Source: Prostheceraeus crozeri (Eukaryota > Platyhelminthes > Polycladida > Euryleptidae). Taken from it: a stretch of DNA of 64,000 nucleotides. The number at the start of each line of letters is the position of its first letter. Position 1 is the first letter of the stretch. The notes below the pieces were generated by a model. The model was not told where the DNA came from and did no database searches. It saw nothing but the letters and a program-made list of their open reading frames with translations. The translations under genes were made by a program, and so were the position numbers. The DNA is taken from NCBI GenBank assembly GCA_907163375.1, contig CAJQUW010001446.1:496001-560000 (forward strand). Direction: 5' to 3'. This document shows, piece after piece, positions 10,591 through 23,400 of the stretch.

Positions 10591-13500
10591 CAGGGTTGGA
10601 ACCGGCCGGACCGCAAATTTTGAAGACCGGCCGGCCGGTTTATTTAACCCTTAGACCCGGAGCCCCATTTTTCTATTTCATTTTTTGCGCTGAGGATATA
10701 TCAACCGCTCATGCCCATGAAAAAAAATCATCATTTTTGACAGTGAATCTGCATGTGTTATTTCATTTCAATTGAATCAATAGAAATATGGTAGATAGGC
10801 CAAGGGGGTTCACTGGAAGTTCGCAAAATGTGAATACTTTGTTTTCACACAAGATCTCGCGTGACTGGTTGGCCTATATGAACAACTCGACATAAATCAC
10901 TGTCCGAAATGAAAGCTATCATTATATTCATAGTTCAGCACCAAAAACAGACTGCTGACAAACTTTTCACAGCAGTATTTGATGAGTTTGAGATCTCCAC
11001 AGCTGTTTTTTTAGGTTCTAAAAGTACAGCAATTTTGACTCATTTTTAGGCTATTTCTGATAGCTTTGGATAAATTTGAAAGAATGGACAAATGGAAAGG
11101 TTTTGCTGCATGTATTAAATCAATTTCATTAAAATCAACTATCTGAGGCTATATGCGACTTGACAGAAAATATCGTAAAGCCGCCTCTCAATACAACTGA
11201 TGCTATGCTAAAGGTTGTTGACTTATAAAAACTCCATGTTTTCGCATGTGTTTACTGAGAAGGCTGAAAGACACTCAAAGGATTAGTTGTATCGACCTAC
11301 TACGCGCAAACATCATTGTTTTACTTAAAATCAACTTTCCCAATGTTTTGATATCGATTCAAGCAGGTAAACTGTGAATATGTGAAAGGGGTCCACTGGA
11401 TCCCCCTCAGGTCTCATAGAGTGTGAAAAAGCTCAGGTCTCTGGGTTAATTAAGCCCATATCGATCGTTGACGACATTCATTATAGAATTGAATGTTCAG
11501 CCAATCGATTACAAAATTAAGAGTATGTAACTGTAACATAATTTAAGAACACTTATGCGTATGTTATGTGACATATATGTTGACGATAACTGCTTTCAAA
11601 CAGTTAAAAATGATGGATTACGAATTTATTTCATGAAAGAGGAGGAGGAAATTATTTAATGAAAAAGAGGATTACCGGCAACTTATGCATTTAGTTTCAA
11701 ACCTTTTTTTTCTTAAACAAAGTTTCTAGAATTCCTTCTTCTAGCCTGCCCAAGCATTTTGTAAGCATTGTGTATTCCTTAGCATATCTATTGCACTGTA
11801 AAAGTGTAAATATTGAGTTATTTTACTACATGGGATAATTTATTAAACACGTGGAGCATAGAGATGCAGTGAATGGTGGATTTCAATGCAACCTAAGTCC
11901 TATTATCCAAACATTTGGCAGTGGATCGTGAATAATTGTTTGATAAGTTAGCGGCACGCAACAAATTTTAATTGACGCTGTACAGATACCGCAGCACTCT
12001 CGGTCTTGGGACACTCAATGGAACTAAAAGAATTGATTACATGTTTGGCGAGCTCTTTGATCCAGACCCTTAGGAGCCTATACTTCAGCTCGCGGTTGTC
12101 AATGCAAACTCAAAAGTTCTGAATTTCAACTGGTGTGTAGAGATTTCTCAATTGACGTCGTAAATCACTTGAACTCTCTCACAAGTGGAGAAGTAAAGCT
12201 CACTTCAGTGAATCACGTTTAATGATGTGCATCACACTTTCGGAGACAAAACCTTTCTTAACATCAGCACTCAGTCAGCAATCAGTTTCTTCATCTCAGA
12301 ACTTTTGTCGTTAGAAAAGCTGTTATGTACTAGAGCTCAGAATTGCTGGAACTTTCTTGTGGAGACGAGATATAGAAATATACTGCATTACTGTTTTTAT
12401 TATTGTATCAATACCATGGTTTGGGTCATCATTTTGACGCTCTGTTTTCACATGATTAACTTTGATATGATTGCTTGCATATGATTAACTTTGAAAATGC
12501 AGTTAACATTATCACAAATCTGTACCTTCGTGTCAAAGTGACCTACTAAGACATTTTTTTCATTTTTTTTAATAATTATTTTTTTTTGGTATCCAACCCT
12601 AGACATCATCATGTGCATCAACAGCGCGGGAATTCTATTTCTATTCCTCATTTTTTGCTGTGACAAATCAACCTATGTGGCATATCTCATTATCCTGTTT
12701 GTGTCAAAAAAAACCCTGCCACTGTGAAAAAATCGAAAAAAACAATCACAATCAATAATTAAGATAGTCAATGTAATATACAAGGAGTCCAAGTTGAGAA
12801 ATTTACTTTTGCAAATTTTGTTGCGTGAAATAGTTTGATAAGAAGTCTATCCTTTTGGATTTTTTCGAATTGTTGGGATTTCAAAATTCTGACACATTTC
12901 TCAGCGTGAGAAAAAAGTGCAGCTAGAAGAAAGTAAGTTCCACATTGCCAGAATATGCTGAAGACATGTACATATGTAATTAGCTATTACTGATTACTGT
13001 TACATTATCATAAGACGGTTATCTAAATATAAACTCTCATATTATTAGAGTAAGTTGATCTAGAGTTAATAGAGTAGAAATGAATTATAACAGGCAAGAC
13101 GGGCATTAATCATAATATTTCCTAATTTATTCTAGTTAGTATCTCTAAAATCTATCTGTTTCATCAGTGTTTGTTTGAAATCAAAAAAAAAACAAATCAA
13201 AAAAATCTCAAAATTAAAATATGAATTTAAATTAATGCTTGAAGAGTTTGAGTGAGAGTGTGACCGATGTCTGTTAAACTAGCCACACAACCACTCGCTG
13301 ACGTGCGCTCTGTGACCATACATTATGCGTGATTATATTATTATTCTATCTTTCTACCTAGATGTAGTCTGATTAAGTAATAAGAAATAATGTACTCCAT
13401 AAAAAAAATCAATCATCTAATTTCTATTTCTATTCACTTTGACTGTCGAAGTATGTAGCAGCATGTATGGTGCACGGCGCATGAGCGATATTAAGTGAAA

Positions 13501-16240
13501 AACGAATGAAAGTGAAAAAAGTGAAAGAGAAAAATGAATTGATGTGGATAGCGCAATGATTAGCAGCAGAAGATAGTGAAATGCTTCAAAAATGTATGGT
13601 GAAAATAAGAAAGAAAAGTGACGTGGAATGAAAGAAAGAATTGAGTGAAGAAAGAGGGAAGAGCAGAAAAGCAACGAGAATGAAACAAGAAGCGGAAAGG
13701 GACAGAGAAGGATGGCAGAAAAAAGGAACAAGTGAGAAGAAGCATGGCTTGAAAAGTGACAGGATCTTCTGAGGGATAGTTGTTGTGGTGATTTGATCAT
13801 CTTTATGAGTTGAAACAAGATTTGTTTTCCTAGTTTTTATATGGATGCCATGATTTGAAATATATAGTAGAAAAGAAGAAGGAAACACAACGGATAAAAA
13901 GAAGAAGCAATTCACAGCAGAAATTACTTTCTTACAACGGGTATAGAAATATAAGGTTTGCAGATCTTTCTTCCATGCATACACAGTTAATAAGATCTTC
14001 AAGATCCGCACTATTCCAAAAAACGGGAGAGAAAGCGATACATATCTCACAAAACCAAAGAGGACGCCATAAAAGCAATCCGATCTATCAAAGAGGGGAC
14101 GAAGAAAGACAAAAACATCATATCAGACAGAGAAATTCCCGTGTATTCAGACCATGTACAGCACTTTTCAGAGGAAAAAGAGTGACGTCAAGAGAAGAAA
14201 TTTCCCTCAGTCACAGAATGTACAGCGAAAGTTTGTAATAAATGTGCAGAAGGGAGAACAAGCCAAATAATGAGTGGCTGTATTATGTAGGTGTCAAGTT
14301 ACAGTATGTACCTCTATGGAGAAACTTATTCGTCGTGGAGGATAATGTGCAACAAGTTCAGCAACAAAAAGAACAAGGGTCAGCCAAATTGAGCAAGCGG
14401 AAGCTCATTCTGAACGAGCCGAAAGCGTAAGCCGCAAAAAGAGAGGAAGCAAGTGAGAATATACCCAAAACATGGTTCCAAATGATTAGCTATGATCTGC
14501 ATGAGTGTCTTCCTCTCTAATTTGAGTGGCTCGGAGTTCTACAAAAAGGCAGCTTTTGGTTTACAACCTTTCTGCTTATACAAACAAATCATGGCCACTT
14601 CACATGCTTATGTGGCCACAGCAAAAGTGAGCAGAGACAGTGAGAAATGGGGTGGAATGACATCGCTTCGAACGATGGTAAACGAATGTGACGAAATTCA
14701 ATGCGAAAGAATGTTCAAAGAATCGAATTTGAGATGTGGAGCAGCATCAGAAACAAGAATTGGACAAGTACTGCAAATGCTGAAAATTTCTGTCTGATAC
14801 TACATCTTACGAAGATGGACATACCCTCGATGGTTCCGGGGCATACATATGGGGAATTGTGATCCGGAGCACCAAATTATGAGAATGGAAAAACTTTCCG
14901 TGAGATGTACCATATGGGATGTTTCTGGAAATTGTGGAACGCTTGAGACTTCACCTTGGTTCCCTCAAGGTTGTACCCAGGACAACACACAAAATCTTCA
15001 GATGGTGATAAAGGAAATTAGAAATGAATGAAAACTTATGAAAAAAAGTTTTCATTTCGAAATCAGGGAATAAGAAAAAAATTGCAGATGAAAAGGATGG
15101 ATAATGATTGTGCATGAAGCAGTAATACTGACCAACATGCTTTCTCAAGGAGTCACAAAGACTATAAGGAATCGAAATTCAAGACGTATGATGTTATAAT
15201 TCAACTAAAGACTTGCTCATAGATTATGTATTTTGCAGATTTTAAAACTTTTTCCCTTTTCAAATTTTGTAAAGTAACACAAATTGCATTGTCATTTCAT
15301 TGCTAATAAGAATATTTTTTTTTATATTTTTAAATTTAAAATTTATTTTTGTAAAGTTACACTCTTTTCATTCAAAATACAATAATATATTTTATTTCGG
15401 GTGATATAAATGCAAATCACTTTCATTATGGATGGAACCCCTGTCTACTTTTATTCTATGTCCTAGGCCTATAACTAAATGCATGTATGCCTAGCCTACT
15501 TAACCTACATGAGTAAAGGGATCTCCCTTTTCATATAATCTAAGGCCAGGCTCTTTTTTCATGCGATGAAGAAGGGGACACTTGAACATGTTGTGTGAAG
15601 ATCAAGGTCATTCTCAATTTCACATCTTTTTAAGGATTTAGCTTTCATCTTTCTGAATAATTGAAAGATCAAACGACATCGAAGAAAGATGTAATTTAAA
15701 TGAAGACAAAATGTTTTTATTCAAATTCTTAAAACATGTATAAATGAATTATACATGGACATTTTCGTATCATTGTGAGTTAAAATTGTACAGGAATAAT
15801 GTTATGTTTTCTTTTATCTGAATTTGATTTATTTTTATAAAGTGTCCAACTTTTCGAATATCCTTAAATCTTGATATTTTTCGATCAAATTTTGTCTCAA
15901 ATATTTTTAAAAATTTTAGGTTATGCAATTTACTGAAAACTAGATATAATGCAAAGCTTGGACTAATCAATGAAGCTAAATGCTTTTTTTGTAATGGTAA
16001 AAAAAAGATTTTTTTTTCGCTTAGAACTTAAAAGAGACCCTGCACAAATTATGAAGTAGGCTTATAGCTCATTAAATCAGTAAATAAGTCATTGCCGGTA
16101 TTACTGCTCATCACACAAAGTATGTTACCAAAGTGCAAATAATTGCATTGCATACATGTAATATTGTATTATAATAGGCAAATCTTGCTTATCCGGAGTA
16201 CCGGCCCCGGCCGCCAAAAACCCGGTCTTCTCCAACCCTG
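10591..16240. mobile_element. hAT-type element, 5.65 kb, with a perfect reconstructed 8-bp TSD
   Basis: Both ends read CAGGGTTGGA inward and continue into CCGG-rich inverted sequence, a typical hAT layout. The right flank is ctatacgc (16241-16248). The left flank is ctaTA at 9563-9567 plus cgc at 10588-10590, interrupted by the CACTG-ended element; removing that insertion restores ctatacgc exactly next to the left end. This is an 8-bp duplication, as expected for hAT. No hAT transposase signature (BED finger, DDE blocks or C-terminal dimerisation motif) is recognisable inside, so the copy is non-autonomous or its gene is too decayed to see. Confidence 0.85.
13480..15050 (+). other. purine-rich stretch with unrecognised open frames inside the hAT
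   Basis: The plus strand here is strongly purine-rich (runs of GAAAG/GAGAAA), which opens long frames on both strands. Plus-strand frames at 13855-14238, 14242-14430 and 14492-14797 are lysine/arginine/glutamine-rich and match no family I know. The minus-strand frames are their pyrimidine-rich shadows (serine/phenylalanine/leucine). A decayed captured or transposon gene is possible, but composition alone explains the openness. Confidence 0.25.
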
Positions 16241-16248
16241 CTATACGC

Positions 16249-16690
16249 CTTGCTGATTCGGTCACCTTCTAGCTTACGCAGAGTCGTTGTTTTCATGACT
16301 TGAGAATCAAGTGGGCAAGTGGATTGGGGCTTGAAGATAGTGATGGAATTCCACCATTTCTTAACTTAGGTGCCTGTCTTTTTTCTATAGCTTTTAAATA
16401 ATAGTTTCATCTTATCTTTGAAATTTTCGCATGACAAAATCATCTAAGAGGGCCCCTGTTCAAGACAGTTCTGTTGACGTACATTCCAAGCAGGTGGAGA
16501 AGCATGGAGGAAGCGAACCTATCCTTCAAACATTCACCCATCATGAAGCGGATCATTCTGCGTTCTGCTGTCACTATCCTCTGCTAATCCTCAACTTCCA
16601 TGGGTTATGTTTCACTGCCGAAAGTTGGTCGCGCTTCCAAATATAGAGACCCCAACCAAGTTCCCTCTCTGGTTCGATCAATAACCGAAA
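16249..16690 (-). pseudogene. RTE-like LINE, middle C-terminal part (continues at 9562)
   Basis: On the minus strand the order is TFGSET, a stop where the family has tryptophan, PMEVED, a second stop, TAERRMIRFMMGECLKDR, then LLHLLGMYVNR, VLNRGPLR, a third stop (again in place of W) and FCHA. This reproduces the YGSETW ... ERRM.R.M.GV.LKDR ... LG ... VL.RG.LRW.GHV run of endonuclease-type LINE ORF2s. Three nonsense changes prove decay. It ends at the hAT target duplication, and the following C-terminal motifs resume on the far side of the hAT at 9562 on the same strand. Confidence 0.75.
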
Positions 16691-16859
16691 AGTTAGATGA
16701 CAATGAAGCATATTCATTGATTAAGTCAGGAATCAACGCACTTAAGCGGTTGTTCTCCTTGAATGGCCTAATCATGCCAGTGGAACCTACCTCTACCTCT
16801 ATCTGCATTCTATCGGTTTAAGTAAGCCAAGTAAGCCTCCAGCGCGAATACTTGCCTGT

Positions 16860-17095
16860 ATTGCTGCTGGTCATGTTTCTGCAGGGTCTATGATGTCACA
16901 CAACCTTCTCAGTTCTGTTAGGTCACCAATCATTTCGCTCCCATATTGCACCATTGGACGTAACACATTCCTGCAAACTATTTCCTTCAACTTAGTTGAC
17001 ATCTTGTCACACAGCCCCTCTGTGAGCCTTCTTCAGCTTGCCTTAGCCTGGATTAGTCTGCTTATTTCTTTGTGAATGGTGTACACTATCTTCGC
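16860..17095 (-). pseudogene. second RTE-like LINE fragment
   Basis: The minus strand encodes SRLIQAKAS, stop, RRLTEGLCDKMSTKLKEIV, then RNVLRPMVQYGSE. This corresponds to the W.KWR.LTGVLCDK..P.KLKGK.YR...RP..LYGSE segment of RTE-like LINEs. It carries its own YGSE motif, about 300 bases upstream of the TFGSET of the neighbouring fragment, so two overlapping or rearranged LINE copies are present. In-frame stops show it is inactive. Confidence 0.6.
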
Positions 17096-17213
17096 GCATC
17101 ACTAATCCCACGAACTTAAATTCCCCTCATTCTTCACTTGTCACACTTCACAAAAATATTATACAGATTATAACAAATTCTAAAATATTTGTTCATTTGT
17201 CATACTTATGTCA

Positions 17214-17242
17214 CTGAAGATGGTCGTCAAACTGAAATATGT
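17214..17242 (+). ncRNA. weak hammerhead-like motif
   Basis: CTGAAGA is followed by TGGTCG, a short spacer and CTGAAAT. The CUGANGA and GAAA elements are in the right order, but stem II does not pair well. It shares CTGAAGATGGTC with the stronger motif on the minus strand at 4738-4770, so it may be a decayed relative. Confidence 0.25.
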
Positions 17243-17244
17243 CT

Positions 17245-19060
17245 GGCAATTAATGTTGAATATGAAATGCGCACAATTTAATTATACAGTTAATTAACTC
17301 ATAGCTCTCTAATTATCATATTAAATAGTTTAGACTGCTACCGGCCATGTTGACAACCAGACTATGAATCTGTGCATTCGAACTTTTGAGTGAGTGAATG
17401 AGCGACCGAGATTTCTAGCCGTTCACTGGTGAACGGGTGAACTGAGCGAGCGAGTTTTCCTAGTAACTGCCGTTGAATTGAACTGAACTAGGAATTTACC
17501 GTTAATGAACTGAAGAACAAACTGAACTAAGACTTCTCACATTTCTACAATTGCGAGCAGGAAGAGTGTTCTTATAGCCTCATTTCACTATTCATATGCG
17601 AATTTTAAATGAGATCTCCATCATGCTGAATGTGATACAAGGGAATGGTCAACTGTGAATTTTTTGCGATCTTTATGTCAATATCTAGGGTGAGTTAACA
17701 GGTTTGAAAGTCTTAGTCAGAAATGGTTAGCCAAATCGTTCTTCCCGTCCCTCGATGCGGTACAATATAATATTTTCGGAGTGACCTCAGGCACGCACCA
17801 CTATTTCACCAAGCCTTCGAAGAAGACTAGAAGTTTATGAATGATTAATATTGACATTTAAAAATAAATGGAATTACAGCGTACATCCACTAGTTTCCGG
17901 GGCATCGTTCATATAATAACAATAACCGACTTTCGCTACTGTCTCTCCGCTTCAGGCATTAAGTCCCCTAGAAAGGATGAATAAATATGCGAACTTACAT
18001 GCACTTAAAACTAAATTTGAAGCATTTTCATGATAGAAAATAATTGACAGGGTTTTCACACTTATTCATACTTAGATTCAACGACATCTTGACCTTTTGG
18101 TATTCTCAATGGAACACGTTTATAGAGTGAATGACTAGAGGCATCAATGTCTGTATAAGTTTTCAGTTTGTTATATTTTTATCATGGAAGGAATTGTACA
18201 TCCATGTTATGCAAGCACCTTATTCGATTAATTTTATGACGCCCACTCAAGTTGACAAAAATGTCTGCAGTAAGTTCAGTTGCTTGTCGAGGCATTTTCG
18301 AATTTGGAATTATTAAATATGAGGATTTTACTGATTGAATTAGTGACGTTCTCTTATGAGCTCACAGAGCCGCAACCTTTCATCTAGAAAAATGCATATT
18401 TCTGTTGAAAATTTGAACTCTATCTCATATTCTCTACCTAACACCACAGACTTCTCGATCCCAATGACATATCAAGAAGCCATAGCTAACACTTCCGACA
18501 GAAAGTAAAAATTACAGTGGGCTAAATGATTTTGCATTCCATATTTTTCAAATCAGATAAAAATCACAAAAAGTGCCCCTTTCAAAAGTGAACAAAGTTC
18601 AAAAGCATTGAAAAGTTGTGAAAAGTCGACAGCAATTGACATTTTCAATTAATTAATTGATCAATTTAATGGTGAGAACTCTTAGATTTAGTTTCTTATT
18701 GGCGAAAATAGTTAGCAATTTAATCACTTCCGTGGTCAATTTAGCATAAATGTACCTTAATTTATGCTAAGTAATATGCATGCGGTGTAATGCTAACTTA
18801 ATTATTTGTTAATGTAAATAGATGTATCAGATTCTAATCAACAAGGTGTAGCTTGCTTTCTATCCCAGAAGTTTGAAAATTCTGATCAGGTTACTCCACG
18901 TATAAAGGATGTGATAAGAAATTATTACGGAAAGTTTTTTTTATATGAAGAGATCACAATAAAAAAATTAAGTGAAATGAACTTCAATTTGAAGGATGAT
19001 CGCATCCGACTTTCCATAGAAGTATTGCGTAATATCAAATAAAGGAGTTTTTTAGTAAAT
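17245..19060. other. intergenic, nothing recognised
   Basis: No gene is visible. A perfect 14-bp palindrome, GTTCACTGGTGAAC, lies at 17421-17434 within a stretch rich in GAAC/GTTC words. Confidence 0.6.
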
Positions 19061-19062
19061 TA

Positions 19063-20449
19063 CAGTACGCGACAGCGAGTTTGCATGAAAGATGAAAATG
19101 GTTCAATCACTCGTTTATTATTGTCATCAAATCATCAATTATTGCAACTAGTGAACATTTGATGATGAAACTAACAAAAATTGTTCTAGAATTACTTTAA
19201 AAGCACCTCATTTGCAGGGTTCATCAGAATTTTGTGTGATGTCCCTTGGACTTCACGACAGCGTCAATTCTCTTTGGCATTGACGCTACGAGATTTTGGC
19301 ATATTTCTTTTAAGTCAGGGTCATGGTACCATACCTTGAGAAAGCTTTTGATGATGTGACTTTTACTTCTGGCCTGGTATTTGCGCAGGCGATTCTTGAC
19401 AATGGCCCAAAGGTTCTCTATCGGATTCAAATCCGGTGAAGAAGGCGGCCACCTCAAGACCTGGATACCTTTTCCGTTGAAATGTGCAATTGATTTCTTG
19501 GACACATAACAAGGTGCATTGTCTTGTTGGAAAATTCCATTACCGTCAGGAAATGTTTCACTCAGTTGTTGAACGAGTCTTCCGTCGACGATAAGCTTGA
19601 TGTATTTGTCACTGTCAAGACGTCCGTCGACGACATGAACTCGCCCAGTCCTATACCACGAGAAACAACTCCAGAACATCACTTTTGTAGGGTGCTTCAC
19701 TGAAGTCTTGAAATGCTCCTCAGACAATGGATAACCGTCTACAACACGTACGAAGCGAGGACAACCATCGTTGGCTTCAATTATGGTTTCATCTGACCAC
19801 AAAACATTCTTCCATTGGTCAACGGTCCACGACGCGTGCTCCAGAGCCCATGCGTATCTCTTCTCAATGTTCAATGGCGAAAGATATGGTTTATTCTGGG
19901 GTGTTCTGACGGAGCAACCAGTCTCGTGGAGGGCACTTTGAATTGTTCGAAGATTCACGTTCTCAGCAGACTCTCCCATGGCCTCGTGAATATCAGCTGC
20001 TGTGGATCTTGGCGATTTCACAACCAGTGATCGAAGATGTCGCAGGTGTCTCTCACAGAATTTCTTATTCTATCCACCGCAATTTTCATATCGGGCTTTG
20101 TATCCGCCACTTTCTTCATATCGTTTAATAATTCTCGAGACAGTTGATTGATTCACTCCACTATCAGCAGCTATTTCATCATGAGTTTTTGACGTGTGGC
20201 TGTATAAAGTGATAATTTGTAATCGTCTTTAGTTGCGCTCACTCATTGTGATTGTGTCTTATTAGCGGAGTGTCTATGTGCTTTGTTGGAGTTTGAATTT
20301 TAAATAATAGATATCTATTATGCCTAGACGATCATTCATCAACATGTAATCAAATGAAGTCATTTCAAATAGATCTTGTGTCATAGATAGCTCATGAGAC
20401 AAGTTTAACGCTTTGTATCATCTTCATGCAAACTCGCTGTCGCGTACTG
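19063..20449 (-). mobile_element. Tc1-family transposon, 1.39 kb, complete ends
   Basis: The ends read CAGTACGCGACAGCGAGTTT inward on both sides. About 31 bp match apart from a one-base indel, flanked by the TA target duplication (19061-19062 and 20450-20451). Length and single internal minus-strand gene are standard for Tc1. The ends are well preserved although the gene is not, so the copy could in principle be mobilised in trans. Confidence 0.95.
19224..20246 (-). pseudogene. Tc1-like DD34E transposase with two nonsense codons
   Basis: The full frame from ATG at 20246 to the stop at 19224 would be 340 codons, the normal Tc1 transposase length. It is continuous except for TAA at codon 6 (20231-20229) and TAG at codon 59 (20072-20070). 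The N-terminal part shows a paired-like helix-turn-helix (EIAADSGVNQSTVSRIIKRY). The catalytic triad is intact: D152 in WSDET, D242 in FQQDNAPCY and E277 in DLNPIENLW, with 34 residues between the last two. The protein would cut and join the CAGTACGCG ends. The two stops should block a functional product, although a protein starting after codon 59 would keep the whole catalytic domain but lack the first DNA-binding helix-turn-helix. The gene occupies most of a TA-flanked element with matching termini. Confidence 0.93.
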
Positions 20450-20451
20450 TA

Positions 20452-23400
20452 TTTGCAGATAAAATTAGACTAACTGCACGTACAAACACGTTTTCCAAAG
20501 TATTGATTACTTGGTAAATCGAATGCTTCAATCATGCCAATCCCAGAACTACATGTTTTAGTGAATAACATCATGAGCTGCTAGCTGGAAAATCTTCAAA
20601 ACAATTGCATTTCTCTTCAGCAAATTTTCAGCTTCGGGCATTAGAAGGTTAAAGTCGTGGCACATTTTCGATTGAGATGATGGGGCTGACGAGACATCTT
20701 GTACAATGTACATGTACATATCATTTCGAGATAATAGATTACACGTGGAGGTTTGACGTGGGCTTGAGGTGGCTAACCGGTTCACCAAAAACATTCACCG
20801 TGTAAATTCCTGTTGCTTAATCAAATAGAGGTTAAAAAATGTTGAAAACATGCTTGGAGGCTCGTGCCATTTTGGTTGATTGTCAATTGCTCTTCTTATA
20901 TGGCATTAACTTATGTCAAATGATTACTTAAACAAAGTAAGTAAGTAAATAAAGACGTATATTTGTAGTGCACAACACCCCAATAATGAAAAATCTTGAG
21001 GTGCAGAAACGAGAGTTCACAGTCAGAAGATCATGCACTTATAAAATTCAAATTAACTTTAAAAGCAAATTATAACGAAAATCCAGTGTTAATGAATTGT
21101 TTTTGAAGATCCTAGGTGAATTCCGAAAACCCTTTTCCTTTGCTTATCTATCGATCATTGTGTAGATATGCACGTCAAGTCGTCAATTGAATAGGAATTG
21201 AAAAAAAATTTTCTCCAAAGTTGAGTACTGAACACATACCTCGCCCAGCTGTTCGGATATATTGAATCCAATTACTTGACAGCCAGCTGACTGCTTCATA
21301 TGTGGAAATAAGCATATGACGTCAGCTCCTGATTGTTTAACATAATCATGACTTTCCCCAAGATTAATATACTACTGAGGAATCTCGGCTTCTACAGTAT
21401 TGAGAGAAGCGCATTTAAGTCAAATAGGCGCTCTCACCTCTTTCAAATGAGCTCATCTTCGAAGCAACTGCACAAAACCAAACACACCTGTACTTGCGTG
21501 TGCGAAGTCAACGCAGTACTATTTGCTTCGCATGCACCACTCCAAAAAGCAATGCAAAGTTCGTGAATTGAGGTCGCTTTTCATGTGTCATCGATTAGAT
21601 TTTAGTGAATTTCTCCTTTGTAGACTTAAAGAATTGATATTATAGATTGATTTTCACAGAATTTTACGCAATTCATTTCCAGAAATCATTATCTAGGACA
21701 AAGTCAATGAAATCAATTAAATAAGTTTGTTAACCTTGTAGAACAATGCTGCTCCTGAAGCTAAATTAGAAAATATATTATTCTTTTAGAGATTTCTGTT
21801 TGAGTGTGAAGCTTCAGCAACACCAAACTAAGTTGTTGAAAGCTAAATAGTAAAAAAGTAGCAAAAAAACAAAGCACGACGTCAAACACTGCGCCGCAAA
21901 TATATTATAAGTGAGATGAACAACAAAAAAATATTGAAATGCATCAATTACCATTTGTACATTGCCAATACAAAATAGTTGAACAATCATCAATAGTTCC
22001 AGAACAATGCTTATCATTTCGACCAATGTTAATATCAGGTTATCATTTTTCGCTGCTTTATAGTTTTGACATGCCTATGCAGTCCCTTCCATTTAGCATT
22101 TCAGTACTCTTCTGTTATCAATTGTAGCTCCATATAAGCGCTGGCGATAGTTAAAATCACAGATGTCCCCAAAAATCGATTACATACTTAACCTATACTT
22201 ACCTTACTTTTAGAGAACACAGTGGGGTTTTAGGATGGCAGTGTTAGTATACTAGAAAGTGTTACGCTCACTCGCGTTCTGTGTTTTTTTTAATAGAATG
22301 ATTAAAATGCTACCAAAAACAGGCTCATGTATCATGCAGAATATTGATAATAATGTTTATTTTTAGCAGCCCCACTGATGGGAATCTTGGGATCACTTAC
22401 ACACATTGTATTCACATGTAGCTTATACGATCTACATGCAAGAACCAACACAAATCAAGAAAGAATGAAGCATAAGTGAATCAAAATAAATTGTGTCACT
22501 GCTATAGAGAATCCGCCATTCGGAAGCTTCGACATCACAACAACGAAAGAACTCTTTGTTATAAAATTCAACCACATAGGAATCCTAAAAAGTCCGGAAT
22601 GAGTGACTTATGGTGCATGCACTTTTACTAAAGGACATTTTTTGTGTTGTCAGGGCGTTGTCAGTATAAATGTACTTGGCAAAGTTGTAAAGTGGATTTT
22701 GCAGCCGTGAATTTGCGGCTAAGACTCTTCTATATGCATTCAGTGGCATTTATTGCCCATCCTGAATTGAGAGAGAGCAGTAACAATGATTGACAGCAGT
22801 CTTCCGCTGGCAGCTGTGGAAAAGGAATCCTTTTTGTTGATTGCTTTCAACAATGACGCACCCATACCTATCTCAGGCACTGGGACCAATTCAAAGTGAA
22901 AGTCAGAGACTCATCGTGTGTATCATTCTGAATCACTGACTGCAGCCTGTATATCAAAAGAGGGACAACATTGTAATAAACCATTAAATTTTAGATAGTT
23001 TATTTGAATGTCATTATATTGATGCGTGTTTCCGAAAATTTATTTCGTTTGATTACCGGTAAAATAATTGGAAAATTCCAATGGATAATCGATTATCAAG
23101 ATTCAATAAGTGGTCGTGCTTTGCGCAGAAGGGTGATCAATTAGCGTGCGTATATTGGTCATGTCGCTATATTGTCGAACGCGATGATCGATTCAATTTG
23201 GATAATGAATTGATCCTAATTATGATCACGTAACTCATATCGAAATTGTCACAAGTGATGAAAACTTATTTTGAGAGCACGGAACATCAGTGAGAGAACA
23301 CAATCAAATAACTTGAAGACGTATTTTTGATTAAATTGAGAATGCTATAAAAATTCAGATCCTTTTCAGGAATCATCACAGCATGTCCGAGGACAATTTT

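Noticed and set aside
13417..14050. Overlapping minus-strand frames of 133 and 154 codons
   Set aside because: They are serine/phenylalanine/leucine-rich translations of the pyrimidine strand of a purine-rich tract. Openness is explained by composition.
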